64,000 nt of DNA from Lineus longissimus. Its lineage: Eukaryota; Nemertea; Pilidiophora; Heteronemertea; Lineidae. Position numbers and translations under genes: made by a program. The notes beneath the pieces are model-generated. The model had not been told where the DNA came from, did not search any database, and worked only from the letters and a program-made list of their open reading frames with translations. Below are positions 1-15,800 of the stretch, piece after piece (position 1 is the first letter of the stretch; the number at the start of each line of letters is the position of its first letter). The stretch is taken from the NCBI RefSeq assembly GCF_910592395.1, contig NC_088310.1, positions 28,163,491 to 28,227,490 on the forward strand. The letters run 5' to 3'.

Positions 1-2776
1 GTGGTTGGGTGTAAGGCCACGTAGGACAACCACTGGAGGCCTAGGCCTCTCCTGCTATGCGTCGTAATGTATCCCGAAAGATCAGTTGGAGATGAACACA
101 ATGTCTTCGGGGTGCACTTCATAACTGGTCCTTAGTCCCACCAATAACCACTTTCTCGGGGCCTCATGCGGTAGGGCAGTCTGTCAGTTCAGATCACGGA
201 CCACTTTACCTAAGCCAGCAGCCTTGATCGAGTTGCCAATCGAAACAATCAGCTCCATACGGACAGCTTCATAGCCCTAACATCATGAGACACCGGTGTC
301 GATTCTGATAACAAGTGAAGCAAGAGCCTCGCACGAATGGTTACACACCATTGTGAGAAACTGCTCTAGTAAAAGACAATTAATGGAGTCATCTGTTAGG
401 ATGTGGCACAGTAAATTACGCTATACTAAGGAATCATGATGAGAGTTGCCCTCATATTTTCGCATACGGCTTTCCAGTGGGAACAAAATGTCCACACACT
501 GAATGACAGCACATTAGCCGGAAAATTACTCCTCCATTTTGCAGGATGAAACAAATAAAACGATTGAAAATCTAAGTTTATTGGTTGATTTGGTGAATTT
601 CACTGAATACAGTCAAACTACACTGACGATGCAGACTAGTGCAGCCCATCTTGATAAAGCAAGTATGAAATAGCCTATAGACCTAGTGTATGTACTAGGT
701 TAAAAGACAACGTGAAATTCGGAATGGAATGCATGAGGACTACGGTGCAACAGTTTTTCAACCAGTGAAATAATGTGATGGATGTGGTTTCTGTACTTTG
801 ATATTGTCATCTATCGGTATTATTTCAATCTTATCATTTATTCATCTTAATGACTGCGATTGACATTGGAACAGCGAACAACCTGTCAATACCATATCAC
901 ACATGACTAAATCAAGAAAATTCTGATACACGAAAACAAAACTAGCGAGTGCAATCTGCAAAATTAGGTCAATTCAAGCAGTATTTCAGCAAACGGAAAG
1001 CATTTTGAATCCCCAGCGCGTCTCTCAAATGAAATATTAAATTTCATTGGCCACAAAGTCCATTTGGATGATTGAATATTTGATATATGTGTATGCTTTG
1101 TATTGGGCTGCGACCATTATCAACAAGGCTTTCAGGCTGATTGAAATAACACTACAAATAAGATAAACTGACTGACAAGTCATTTAGTTTTTGTCATCTC
1201 ATAAACTGATTGAAAGTATTGTATCGATAGATAATGCATTTGTATAATGCCATGTCTCCTTCACCCAATGATTTCAGCCGATGCGGTAGAGATGCAACTC
1301 TAGTGAACGGCGATTGATGTTCCTATAGTCATAACCTTCTCGTTGGCAGATTGGGACTTGTCACACCTTTCCTTCTCCAGTATTTCAAATTCTTCTCATA
1401 CCCAGATAGAGGTTGATTTATAGATTTTAATGATGAATTCAATAGCCCTGATTTTCGATAACTGAATCTGAGACCAATATTGCAATATGGAAAGTGGTTT
1501 TACAACTACGAATTTCCTGAAATGTCAGAACGAATTGAATTATTACAACATATCATTCAATGAAATTATGCATGTCGCCCGTGATGATATACAACATCCC
1601 ATTTCCAGCATGAGACATTGAAATATCGGTGTACAGTGTTCTCACATAAGGAGAGGCTTAGATCAAATTTCAAAATATATATGACTTATATAGCTTTGCA
1701 AAGGTGACAAATGCTACCAAGACGGTACCGGGCGAAACATCGCAATGTTCTTACCATGTGATTGGCCCCCAAAATAAAGAAAACCGTACAATCCGGTACC
1801 GCCTCGTTTATCTTATCGTCTTCTCCTGTGTAAAAAGCGGATTCTTTCAGTGAAGGCGATAAAGCCATTAAACCTACCTCAACCTGTTCATCAATAATGC
1901 ACGAATGATAGCGAAGGTATTGACAATATTGGCATCACAAGACAAGGCAATCAAGATGGTGGCACAGGGGCTGAATATCACCAGACTTGCGACATGCCTG
2001 AGGCCAAGCTGCAACAACTTGTGAAAAATGTTTTTTTTACGAGACGATGGCCACTCCCAAAGCGTATTACTTATACCGTGGTGCCAACGCCTTGTTTGAA
2101 ATTAGCTTAATGTCAAGAACTTTATCTTCAGAACCTTCATGTTATAACGAATCTAATCCGACAATAAGGTTGGATCCCATACGTCTTCTTTTGTAACCGT
2201 TCCTTGGCGAATTCCTTCAAAGGGCTTGTCAGTATGTGTGTAATGTTCACCTTTGGCCCTCTAGGGAACGCTTATGTAAACTTTGCTCATGTTTTCCGAA
2301 TCGCAATATTTTTTTAGAGTTTCAATGAAATTGACCTATAGCATTATTTTTGAGCTGTCGGCTACCCAGTGACATGTCGTATGAGTGTCAAGTCCAACCT
2401 CGGGAACGCTCGAGCGAAAAGACGTTTGTTTCGCGCTAGGTAAACAATCTACACGACTGATCCTGGCCTTTAAGACTTGTCTCCAAGTAACGGGTTCACG
2501 CAGCCGCCATAAATGAGAAGTATCAATAATTCAGGAATGCCATTACACAGATGCGCGCTCAATTATAATGAGATGATTGGTCAACAAGAAGTGTTGCAGG
2601 TGAAACCATACCAACATTGATCCGGCCATCATCCGAAATTATCTTCGACCATGTCTTTTCATTACCACTGTTTTGAACCAAGATAGTGACGACTCCTATT
2701 TGAAAATACCTTTATTCCTTTCTTTATTCGTGGGTGATAATGTGATGTAGCCTTATAATGCCGTGGTCAAACTGGC

Positions 2777-2807
2777 GTTTTAATGCGAATTGACTGCGCA
2801 TTAAAAC
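2777..2807. repeat. Short inverted repeat (11-bp arms)
   Basis: GTTTTAATGCG at 2,777-2,787 is followed by a 9-bp spacer and its exact reverse complement at 2,797-2,807. A further TAATACGCATT lies just downstream. It could be the edge of a decayed DNA transposon, but no second terminus or target-site duplication was found. Confidence 0.5.
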
Positions 2808-4962
2808 TTTAATACGCATTGGGGTGTCACACTCAAGTCGGTTTGTACCGTTTTCAAACCGCTTTAACAAATACGGTTCCTTAACACGCATCAACGAAGT
2901 TGCTCTGGCCTAGCCGCATTGAAACCGCAGTTTCGTCTACATGTAGCCGTGTAGCAGCTTCGAAATGAGCCCTGCTAATGGTCGACGACGATGATGGGCG
3001 ATGGACGCCACGGTGCTCTAAACTAGCTCTTTACAGCTGAGCTTAAAGCTGTACTTGATTACCTTACTGTTGGTTTTCATACAAAAATGCCATTACTGTC
3101 GACGTCTCTCACGCCAACTCGCCACAAACTCTTCATCCATCGGAAATGTTTCTACAAAGCACCTGTCCGTGGCGACAAGCGGTGAGCCTTTATGACGAGC
3201 ACCACTTGGCATGCTTCCTGGATGAGACCAAGAGCTGGTCAGTTGTCTAACGGAAGAATGTGATAGGACGCTAGCATCTTATTAGTTTTCTGCCAGGGTG
3301 CTACATTTCTAGAATTCAATAATAGATGCGCCTCATCGAAGGTGGTCGTTTATAGTTCAAATGTTTCCATAAGCTTCCTTGACCTGAGGTTTCCAACTGC
3401 ATTATAATTGGGTGTTTTTAGCAAAGTGAAATGATTCCTGTCTCTGTACTTGTCTGATTTCTGTCCAGTTATGATTTCTGATCACGTTCGATATGGAAGC
3501 GAGCTGTACACTTCATCGCTGGTCAGAGTTGTACAGAAGCGGCATACAGTTGCTGATATTCAGGACTTGAAGTAATCGACTCCAGAGATGGCATTTTCAA
3601 AAATTGATGCTCACGCCCAAGTGCAGTATTTTCGGACATCAAGGAATGTGAAGAGAAGTAATATCCGGTAGTTGGTCATCTCAACAATCCCTTTTTCTAT
3701 TAAAGAGGCGAAACTAATCAAGCTTTGAGTTAAAAGTGATCGGGAGAAAATTGTGATGCAAGTCCATTCATTTCTTCCTTAGTGACCGGAAAGATGCAAC
3801 CAGTAACTTAATTGGCATGCAAGAAACTATATTCTGCTTACACCTCGTACCAGTGATGTTGAAAGGGCAGCTCAGTGAAGGACAGGAACTTCAGTGCTTC
3901 CTATTCAAAACTATCAAACATTTCTCTCATTTCGTACCAACTGTCAGTGGTGCCTGACGAGCTGTTAAGGTTCATTTCAAAGGAACCGGGCCAAAAACAG
4001 ACCATATAGTAAAACTTGTCCACGTTCGCAGTTTTCAGGCCATACGTTGCCAAGACCAGTACAGATAGAACAGATGGATCGAAATTGCATTCTCCTCCTC
4101 CTTTCCCCGTCTCAAGGATTCACCGCCATACGGCAAACGACAAGATTAGGTGGCCCTCGAGCAGTCAAATGTGCTACTTGATGAATGAGAGGCTGTCTAT
4201 TTTAGACCATTGAAGGTACTTCCTTTAAACTGAGATAATATAAGGAAGATTGTCTTCAATACGATGTAGGGGAGAGATATGGCTACTCTAACGATGTGTT
4301 TAATCCTGACTTATCTTGCGACCCCATCCGTTATACTCATCCTTATTTATCATGTATCATCATGTTTCAAGATGAGCACCATTCATCATGTTATCACGCC
4401 AAGCATTCATCACAATTTGTTGCCTCGCGCGATGTTATTTTCCCCAATTCTCGGCGGCGTGTGCCGTATCTTGGTCACTCATTTCGAACTCATTTCACGC
4501 CTAGATTCCTCTATTTAATAACTTGGGGCTTGTCTCCGCGAATCGAGCGGAAGTCTCGAGAAATTCGGCACGTACAACCTGGCTGAGGTGATGCGATTGC
4601 CGTGATAGAGCATTGCCGAAGTTCCGCCTCCCGCCCGTGGAAATATGCTAAGATAGCAAAACGTGTGGAAGCATCCCGATTGGGCGGGGAAGCCATGCGG
4701 CAGCATGAATACGGCCTCTAGGAGCGCATAAGGCGCTCAGATAATCACTCGGAAGTGCCAAGCGCGTGATCTAAGCTTGATAGAAGCAAGATAAATGTTC
4801 CACGGAGGAAGCGACCGGGCCAGATGGTGATGATAGTAGATGTCCAATGGCCATCAAATTATCCTCAGGTAATCCAGTGAAATGACCGCTGGCTTAGAGC
4901 GCTTATACACCTTGTTTGGATGTTGTACCATTTGTCATCACAATCTCTGGTGACCGATTGAA

Positions 4963-4976
4963 GGGGGGGGGGGGGG
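4963..4976. repeat. Poly-G tract (14 G)
   Basis: An uninterrupted run of 14 G on the plus strand. Length may be unreliable in the assembly. Confidence 0.8.
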
Positions 4977-7900
4977 TCAGGCATTAGTCGTTAGCAACAC
5001 ATGATGCGTCGACTAGATAAGAAGTGAGTAGCGTACTTGCTGTGACCAAAGCTTGTCTGAGCTTATTCTGGCGTTTGTCTCTGACGCCGATTCAAATACA
5101 GGAAGCCAAACGTTCTATCAGCAATTACCATACGTCATTTAAAATCAATTAAACGTTGTTAAATACCAGTTGTTCTCTAGACATGTACCAGACGGATGCT
5201 GGTCGGAATTTGATATACAACCGTTTCATCCATTGTGGATGAAAAATCTGTTCCAATTTTATTTCATTATCAACTTCTCAATTTCACATTTTTCTCTCCA
5301 GATCGATATATTCCAAATCTGCTTTTGTCATTTGTGGTCAGCATATGTATCTGGCTTGCCATTAACATTCAATAATACACCTTCAACTTATTTGAAATTG
5401 TGTCACTTCTGCGACATCTGTGTTTATCTTTTTTCAATCTTATACATTTGAAAACCTGATTTAAATAGCTTTTAAAAAAATATCGACACATGCTTTGTTG
5501 AAAAAATGACAGATAATCACGCGCCCAACAAGAGTGTTTCCGAACTGAAGCAAATTGATTAAATTTAAGTCAAAACCACTTTTCCATCTGTGTCACGCAA
5601 TCCCATTTTGTCTGATGAAATAGGGTACCATGCTCAATTTTACGAAAAATAGCACTGCAAAAAACAATACACTCAAAGGGCTGGGATGGCTGGGAAAGGC
5701 TGTCAGTATTTCCCCTCAGATGGCTCGTTATTGGTCAGGCTCTATCCGACTCTTGTCCGTCTGTCCGATTCTCGACGGAAAATAATTTCAACAGAAGACT
5801 GATGTTCGATCGAAAACAAACTCTCAGTAACATCGTTTACGGCACAATCTCGATTTAGAGTATGGAGTTACAATGTAGCTCGTATTCTCTGGCTCTGTTC
5901 ATGATAAGGTGAGTCGATCGCGTGACCACTCACCATTTAAACCATGGTCAATTGACGCTGTCACGGATATTGAAAGTGAAAAAGACTTCACATGATTTAG
6001 TAGGCATTTGATTAAAATGTCCCCTTCGTTCAGCTTTCAATTTCCCAGAGAACGGGAGTCGGACAACGCGCCGAAAACGTTTAATACCGGTAGTGCGTGA
6101 GCTGCGACAATGCACATTAAATGCATTATAATAACATCAGTTCTGCCTCGTTAGGAACGCTACATAAACTGGGAATATCCGAAAAAGAATAATAACTGTT
6201 AAGTGCGTCGACTTCATGAATATTTTTAATTTTCGGAATGAATAGGAAGATATTGCTGACATGATATCGCATGAAACTTCGGATAGGCCATTATATGTCC
6301 CGTCGTTCTGGTTTGGAATCTCATTGCTGCTGTGCTGGGTTAGGTCTGGTCAGCTGAAATAAAGGGGACACTGAACTGAATGCCATTCTTCTGCTTCACT
6401 TGGTAGCGATTTAATGGTTCGAAAACACAGTTGTTTCCTCCGCAAGAGGCGTTCAGTTTGTTTGCTTCCATAATTAATCTGCATATTCATCGAGACACGA
6501 AGATATAAAAAAGACATGACTTATTCTTTTAGTTGATATTCTGAAAAAATCGGATATTTCTGAGCTAAGTATGACCTTTTTGGAGCGATTTCAGATTCGG
6601 ATAGAAGTTTCATGCTAGAACTTTCTAGCTTTCATGCTCATGCTGTTCCACGACCAGTTAGTTTGACTTTGCCTCTCCTTGCAGTTATTTCTTTTAGTGC
6701 ACCTCACTGGTCATGGACAATGGGTCATTTGCCACGTTTTTTTACCATTAACAACGTGAGTTTCTGCTGATGAGCGCCGTTCTCCCCTGGCACAGCATTC
6801 AAATTTGTTGATGTCAGCAAAGAGTCAATAAATTTAAAAGCAATTGAAACAACCGCGTTGACACCGTCATTATCATCATCCCAGTGGGAATCTGTGAGTT
6901 CAAAATGCAGATTCCGGTCTCGGCGTCACGCAACCTGTTTTTTCATCTCGTGTCATGACACCTCGTTTCCTAGTAAAACATCAAAATAACCCACAGTTGA
7001 TTAATGACAGTTTTCAGAATGATCACCCTCTGGGTATACGGGTGATAAACATTTCGAAAACATCATAATTTAGAAGGGGAAGTTCATGAATTTAACAAAG
7101 AAATTAATATGCGCACACCTCTAAAGTAGGAGTAAATCAGTCGACGCCGTAAACATGCCATGATGATACAACGGGCAGGTCGGCTGGGCAGTAGTTGTGT
7201 AAATTTAAACAAAGGTACCTGGTCCTGGGATTCTTTGGCATTGCATGCACCGGGGTCCCCTCTAATGAGGCTGGGCAAAGAGGTACTCTCAGGGGAGGCA
7301 TTCCAGTCCATACCATAATCACCCATTAGCTCGATAGTGGACTTAATAGAAAGCCCAGCTCATGTTCTATAATGGCATTTGACAGACAATAACATATTTC
7401 CACATGGGTGTATATAATGAGACCTCAATCCATCAAAGTCACCTTACTAAATGATCGGGATTGTATAGGCTGCACTCGGGCCCGCCAATACTTACAAACC
7501 ACTCGAACCACCAGGTATAAATTCCTCCCAACGACAATCATTACATCCCTTTGTGTCTGGCCTACCATATTCGATACCTCGAGTCGAGATCTCAATTAAA
7601 CGCCTAATAACCCGCGGACGCTACTTAATAGCCCCTATTACCCAACTTATATGGCTATTCCTATGCGACGACGCGCTAATAACAATCCCGGCTGTATTAT
7701 TCTCGGTGCTTACTCAACTGACTGTAAAAACAATGACAAAGTTACGAGGTGATAATATGGCCAGAATTTGTAAGAAAATCTCTAGTGTCAGCCCATTTCA
7801 TCCCAAGACTATGCTAATCATCATTGCGACCAGAATACATGTACCACCAATTAATTATTTCAATCAACCCTACGGGAAGCTGCAATCGAACAGCCATAAA

Positions 7901-10900
7901 TGGATGACCGGTCCATTGATATCAGTCAGTTAATTTGATTGGCGGTGCAGTAGTTTTTGCTCAAGAGCCCATTTTCTTCAGCAAACTAAGTCTGGAGCAG
8001 TTTGAGCCACAAGAAGAGCTGAATGCCAGATAGAGATTCTCCATCAACTTGTAACTGTGTGTCTCTCGGTGGTGGAAGTTTCGGTGAACGTTTTGGGCCA
8101 CCCTGTTTACCCGACTGTACGAGTGACCGACTGCTTTGGCTGAAAATGTATGATGAGAGTTACGTTAGATCTATGAGTTTCATAACATTTTGTGTTTATG
8201 CCATTGGTATGGGTCCGTACACAGTATACTATTGGTTCTCAATGAGCAAAACACCAATAAATAGATGATCACACCATGGACATTGTAAACTTTGGATACT
8301 GGTACTCTTAGAACCCAACAGCTTTTAATCTGATGGGAAACTATAATTAAACATGTCATGTTGCCAGACAAAACTAAATGTCGATGAACGGAAGCTATAA
8401 ACATCATATGATAACGTGTCAAACAGCGAAAAACATCAACTTTCGATCATGTCGTTTTTCAAAAGTCATTAATGCTCTCCAATATTTGATAGAAACGCTA
8501 TCGTGTCACCCTCGGCAGGCCATCAGATTAATTGAACAGTACCCATGTTATGCCTGAAGAAATCCTTGATTGGGGCGTTCACCTAATGTGATTTTATGAT
8601 GATTTCAATCATGATATTGCAATTGACGTCCCCATAGAAGTCTTCACGTCATTGGCTTGGCATGCAATATAGCATTCTAATACGTTTATCATTTATAAAG
8701 TTGTGAATGAGACATTTCCTGTTCAACTTGAAAATGCATACCCCAACCTCTGATCTGAGGCACTCGGTATCTGGGTGTGGCTGTGTTGCTATAATTGTGC
8801 AATAACTGAAGGACATAGGCTGATTTTGCTAAAGCGTAAAAGAAACGCTTCACATTACCTCCCCTGCGGCCCAAACTAACACAAATCCGTGTCTCCTCAG
8901 CATCAGATCAAGTCACTTTCAAGCTGGCCTCGCACTTCGTTTTTCTACGATTTTGCTGTGACCATCGATTTCCTCATGTCCTGAGCATGCCATGACAAAG
9001 TTGGCTGTTCACTGACGTATTCGGGCGTTCCCTCACACTTTCGTTCTTTGGGTTCAAGGCGTTGGTCGAAATTAGTAGTTTGGAGCAGTGTTGGAGACAC
9101 CTTATCAATTTATTGCACCAACAGAATGAAAAGCTTAGTTCTATTGCTTGAACTTCTTGCTGATGTTTTTTTCTCATTAGGTTGGCTAAAACAACAGTTA
9201 GAATGCTATTCCACAAAGGTGCTCAAGTCAATAGTTTGCATATCATGCAGCTATTTCTAATAGATTTTCCACCAAATCCATAAAGAACAAAACGCGTCAG
9301 AAAAGAGCGACTCGGGTTGGAACTGGTTTGAGCATATGATACCTAAGCATTGTGCGACGGAATAGTTAACTATGATTATAAACGATGAAGACAGGCACAA
9401 AGTACTTCCGGTTTCAGCATTGCAGTCCATAATGACTGAGAAACCTAATTCCATCAAAAGTTGCCCATCTAAACGTGACTAGATCCGAAGCGGATGTGTC
9501 GTAAGGTTGGGAAGCTCGCAGTAAAGGCAATATAGGCGGGCGCATTCAAAGCAAGTCGAGCGAAAAATGTAGGAGCTTGCGCCGAACTTTATTACTGGAA
9601 TCAATCATTTTCCCATTGTAATGCATTGAAAATGACTGCACAAAAACGCGCTTCGATAATCAAGGTTTAATGAAAGAAAATCACGGTGATAATGACGATA
9701 TTTTCGCGAAACAATTACCTTCGGAAGGTTGGGGTTTAGTGCTGATGAAATGATACGATCGGTTGAGGCGAAGTGGAGTTTGGAGGAAGTGATGCATTGT
9801 CTTTGTGTAGCGGACTGCCTCATTGGCATCACCAGTCATAAAATTTAGAAGTGATGCGTTGGCTTCCTTGGTAATTTTGTTACCTTTTTCGGTTGACCAT
9901 GGTCACACTTTTGCTAAGCATGGATCTGCACATACCCGAATGTGTTCTTGTCGTCTATGATATTCATTTTTCACCAAGAGTGCAATGGGTTCGTCTTACT
10001 TGGCACTGTCTTGGCAGCACACTATTGAGCGTACTGAGGACTTGCCATATCAGAACCTTGGATCGAGATGTTGATTGCTGGACGAGTTCCAGCGTTATCA
10101 AATATTCATAGAGTTAAAAATACTACCAGTGATGAACGTTGCATTCTTTCCAAGAGACTGTCATCGAATCTGGACCTGACGGAAACTTTGTCGTTCTTGT
10201 GTAACATGGCAAGTTCTTACCAAAGCATTCATCGCTCTGATAAAAAATGCTATGACAACTTTGACAAGCGGTATTCTCTTGTTAATAACCTCCATCGCCG
10301 GCCGTGGCTTTCCAATCAAGCACACACCAGGTGCTAATATAGCCAAACAAATTAATCCGGATACCAATATACCTTCCTTTCTAAGACAAACCGTGGGTTA
10401 TTAGAACCGCAATAACTCGCGCCGTTACAGCTGTCTCTATTGTCAATAATTGTGTAAGAAAATCTGATCGCAAATGATGTTCTGACATGTATCATATCTG
10501 AGGTAAGAAGTGGTTGTTAGCAATCGTATCAAATGGGGATTGCCAAGCGCGTTGCAATTCGACGTGGGTGCTGGCGGTTTAATATTGTTACGTTGAAGCT
10601 GACCAAGGCAGTTTATCATCATGCTCTTGATAGGAGTGATAACTCCATTTGGAAACCACGGTACTGCCCTTGTCGAATATAGGCTACCATTGTTGCCTTC
10701 ACCCAGTCGAATGACTTTTCCCTGCGTCCTTATTCCGCTCTTGGAGGTGTGAGAGGCATTCTTGCCAATGGGAGAAGTTACAGATATCAATCAAGGGGAA
10801 GAAAATCGAAGGCATGATCCGACATCTACAGCAGCTTTCTTATCGAAGACATAATAGACGGATGACCTGGATTTGATCTGGCGTCACGCTTTTGAACCTG

Positions 10901-12860
10901 GCGGACATACGAGGAACTACATTACAAATGGCTTCGGGCTTTATCAGCGCCATTTTGATACGTTTTCGCAAGCTCATTGATTAAAACAACTATTGGTAAT
11001 CTTTCTGTTCTGACTTGTCGTCGAACAATTATCAACCATCACGTATTGTCCATTAGCGGGCTATGTTCTCAGGTCTGCGTGACGGGCGAGTCAATAGCAA
11101 GTGGATATTCCTCATCTAACATACCATCAATCACGATTGGGTTACAAACAAATGTCACCACTTTCGACTTCTTCAGGATTCCAGAGTTTACACTCGATAT
11201 GCTAGCAATCGCGGTATTTGAACGTTGTTTGACTTTGGAAGTTTGCAATAGTTCCCTCCGTCACATACTCCATCGATCAATTTTACGTTACTAACAAATC
11301 ATGCAGCAGGACGTTCGGTTTCATTGTTTTAGGTAAAGGTGTCTACAGTCAAAGGAGGGGGAGGGGGCCGTTGCTATGTATGAGTTCACTAGTTTCCCCA
11401 GGTTTCGTCAAATACTGGAGGGAAAAAATCTCATCGGATGAGTGTCTATCTTCAGGTATATACAAAGACCTGCACCCGGCGATGTGTCGCTCCAACTAGA
11501 AACCGACGCGCTGAAGCAGATTTCAGCCCCGCCATCGTTCCAGCTTCATAGATGTCATTACCGAGGTCAAGGTGACCAAACGATAAACAATAGCAACAAA
11601 TTCTAGCCGCTATAACAAATTGGCTGTGCGGGAGAAAATATCTTCAAGTTATGAAATCGATCCGAACGGAAATTACAATTAGCTGGTATTTGCACATATG
11701 ACATGGATATGGAACTACATTATTGCAAAGTTAATAAGAATCGATATAAGATCCTCTTTCGCTGTATCCAATGTAGCTTGACTTAGTGTGGTCTGACCAC
11801 AAGAATGGGTGGGCAAACACGAAGGTATTTGGCACTTATCCAAAGGTAGATTTTCTCCGTAACAAAGAATGATTCGCTTTTGTGAATATCTTTTGAATCA
11901 TGGGCTTCTGAAGTCTTATTTTCATGAAGGATCTCATTTCTTCTCTGTTTGAAGAAACTTAAGGAGAAAGTGAAAAGATTAAACTGGAAATACATCAGAA
12001 ATTCGGTCCATCCTGTTAGTCTTTTTGCCGGTGGTACTGTTCATGATCTGACAAAGCTTCCACTTCTGTCAGTAGAATTGGAAAATTGACATCCACATGA
12101 CGAACATGCACCTGTGACATTATCATTTGATTGCTTTCAGTTTCATCTGAACTTGAAGTGCTCTTTGACAATGTTTAAAAATTGACCGGTTCAGTCGAGC
12201 GTGGTCATCAGTCATTTCACGATCAGTTCATTGGAGTCAGTCTCCTGATTGAATCGTTGCTATGCCATGTGAAACATCGCTATTATCTCGGCGCATCATT
12301 GATGATTCAAATTTGCAAATTCGTTTGTCCGGCCCACAGCCGACTAGACAATAGGACCTGATAAAAAATGTCTCTTCGGTGACGCTTTGATTACTACAGT
12401 AGACGAATATTTTAGTCGTGATTCTGAGACTGACGAACATTTCCGGGGTCTCTTTGGCGAATTCTCGCGCCGTACGCTGCGGGCATGCCGTTGCATATTA
12501 ATTCCATCTTAGCGTCCATTACCTGAGCTATTATACTGGTGCATATGTTATCGGGGAACAAACATTGGTTACTTTGTGATTGATTATTGCTAAGATTTGA
12601 TGTGTTTGGTTTATTTGTCGTCGCGTGCTTTGATTTGAAGAAAAGATTAATATGACAGTGATAATTTTGTTTGGGTGGATTCTGACACGGTTACAGGCGA
12701 TGAATAACCTGGAGTGTGGCTGTTCGTTGAAACATTTTGACACACTGTAATGCATAACCAAGAAAACAATATCCATTGTGTGGCGAAAGGATGGAACCAG
12801 TCTCTATAGCCTTGGAACTTTGTCTGCGAACTGACTCGAACCATGAAACCTTTCGGGTGT

Positions 12861-12881
12861 GGGGGAGGGGGGGGGGAGGGG
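12861..12881. repeat. G-rich tract
   Basis: Twenty-one bases containing only G except for two A residues, preceded by GGGTGT. It is a potential G-quadruplex former. No gene is nearby. Confidence 0.6.
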
Positions 12882-15800
12882 TACATGAAGAGAGGAGTGA
12901 GAGGTACGCTAAAGGTAAAATGGGGAAAGCTTGCCCCTGAAACTGTTCTCCCAAGGGTTACCTTCACATTCGACATTTTCTTCCGGTTGATATGAAATTG
13001 CAAGTGCGGACGTGTTCGAGGCAAAGGTATCCTGCCACATCGTAGCGTTACGCTGTTATAGTGTTGTTTATTGCATCTGAATCTCAGGTTCGCTGTCGTC
13101 TGCGCCTTGATTTATGTGGCTAAGTGGCGATGGCTGAGTAAATCTCTCCACATTTGAATGCACCGAGCGAGCCATTGTCTTTTGGGTTTGATACCGCCTC
13201 GCCCTTGTCAGAGGCATCTGTACTGGTAGTAATCTGAATTATTACGAGTCTAATCTAACCAGTTTACCAATCATCGTATAGTATCTCTCATGTACATGTA
13301 TACTGGATGTCACGCCAATGTAACGAATTACTTAACACTTCTCGCAAAGTGATCTGAAGAATCGTTGCAGAAGGTGACCATGGCCTCTTAATTACTGTAG
13401 TATCCATTAACGCATTTCGACCCGGAGCATTCTGACATTGCTTAGCTTTTGGACAACCCGCAGATAGAATAATTCTGGAAGTTCAGATTGCCTTTCACTG
13501 GGCAAATGTCACCAAGTATATCGTGAAAGAGACTACCATAACCATTTCATTTCTAGTTCTGATACTATGTCCATTACTCTCGTCGATGTGTACTGATTGA
13601 GGTCTAGCGTGATTCAAGCTTATGAACCTTATCATCATATCCAAGGCGACCAAGGATCTGGTCAGATCCATGTCTCTTCAGTTTGCGTGTCCAAAGGCTT
13701 TCATGATGACGCCTGAAACCCCCACTTCGGCTGAATAGTCACCTGTCCACCCATCTGACTGCAATAGCATGTTCGGCGGACTTCATACATAATTATTTGG
13801 ATCTCAACCAGTTTCAGCCTAACTGGTCGGCTGTTTCATCTTAACTCAGCAGCAGTACTGTTTGATTGGGGTTAATGGATATTTACCCCGTTTGTTACGG
13901 ATCTTGGGTGGAATGTATGCAGATGAGGGGTTCGCGTGGCCGATGACAGTTTCCCCACAAGATTCCTTGTATTTAGACCGAGACAATGGGATTGAGGTAA
14001 ACACATCGTTTGTGGTAGATTGCGAAGCAATGTGTGGTTGATGTAGCATGTTGATACAGCAATGAACCACACTAAGGCTTGGCTTAGTTTGTACGTACGA
14101 CTGGTCCATCCCCAATCTGATCACCAGTGAGGCGCCTGTATTGCATGTGCCTAGACGGATCGTCAACTACTGATTAGCGGACCCTACAAAAATGATTTAC
14201 CCCCTTCAATACGCAATTCCTTCATAACTTGGAGAATCGATCTTCATGTCCGTGTCCCTATTTGATCCCAAGTGTTACAGTCAACATTGTCCCTCTGATG
14301 AACATTCTTCTGAATCTGGATTTTGTCTGAAGATCATACTCAGTCTGCCGTCAGTTCCATTGTGGTTCAGTGTCCTCTGTACCCTTTGATGCGTGTCAGT
14401 ATCAAATTTCACGTCCGGGAACAATATACTTAGTGGGTCGCCCGACCAACAACTCAAGCACTTATTCATCTTCTGTTAAACTCTGCCAGAATATCACAAA
14501 GGGGAAAAGTGTGCATTAACACCTTACTTGAACACCCCCTGGTGCTCCTTATCATATCATATTCCTCAAATGGCTTTAATTATAACGCGCTCTAGGTGTC
14601 CAGAAGACGATTCCTTTAATATCAAAACTCGTGGCGAACACTTTTGTTAGAAATGTTCTGTCATCTTTCAAATTCACTTGTCTCCTCTTCTCCACTGCGC
14701 TCGCCTTGTCTTTGCCCCCTGATGTTCATTTCAATGACGTATCCCAACCATAACAGCTTTAATTAAAAGGTCGTCTGACAATTCTTTTGCGTGCCGTTGT
14801 TGAAGAACCCGAGATACCATCACGAGTGCCCACTTCACAATATGATTTATAGAAGTGCACATCGGCCCTCGACTCCGGAAATTTCCGCAAATTTGTTTGT
14901 CTTTTTGTCGAAGCACCTCGGTTTAATCAGAGAGTATGGTTTAATTAGCGAGCTGCCCATGCAAGAGTAATTTAGTGCCAGAGGAATCTTGTAATATCGC
15001 TGAGAAGTGAGCTGTTGACTTGAGAACAATAGTGACGAGCGGAAATAACGGAGAGAAAAAGGCTAAAGGACTGCGACGGATTCATGAGTTGCCAGCAGCA
15101 TTTTATTAGAAATGGCTTGGATGAAATGTATTATCGGCTTCTTATCTGGCTGAAGCGACTGTGGCTCCACATTATCGCTTTTCATTAATTCATTCCATCT
15201 GCTTATTCTTGTATACCACATATTATATACACTATCATGTGCGGTGACGGAGTATTCAAGCGAAATTCAATAGACGGACAGTTGTAACTTCGAACAACCC
15301 ACTCTTACTAGTTTCGAATATTTGGTTTTAAAATTATTTAGCAAAAGCTGAAGAAAACCCACGACGAGTGCATCTACCGTGTGGCTCATTGAGAGGTTAA
15401 TGGTTAGGAACCGTCCACCGGCGTCAACACGTATGATATGGCATTTACAGACTACATGAAGCCCTTATTAGAATGACTTAATAGTCTCTTCAAATGGAAA
15501 ATTAGAGCATAATGTCGATTAAATGATAGCAAATGATGATATACTGCACCAGTAATTGATTTAGCAACAGGTGTTACCGTCAGCTCTTGCTTACAAAAAC
15601 TGTTGCAAGTATTTTCAGAACTTTATCACAATCAGGTCTTCTATTGTTGAAGTACGGTGCTGCTAAATCTGTTACTTCGAATTGTTACAGCTATCATTCC
15701 GACAATATCATAGATATGCTTGTTTGGAGTCCCGCTTACAAGACCAGCGCTGTTATCACAAGTTGATATCACGGCAGGTTCCTAACTGTATCTTCAATTC

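Noticed and set aside
7084-11294. Scattered frames of 60-126 codons between 7 and 11 kb as genes
   Set aside because: No domain signature, no in-phase splice partners, and lengths expected by chance. Composition is noted separately near 7.5 kb.
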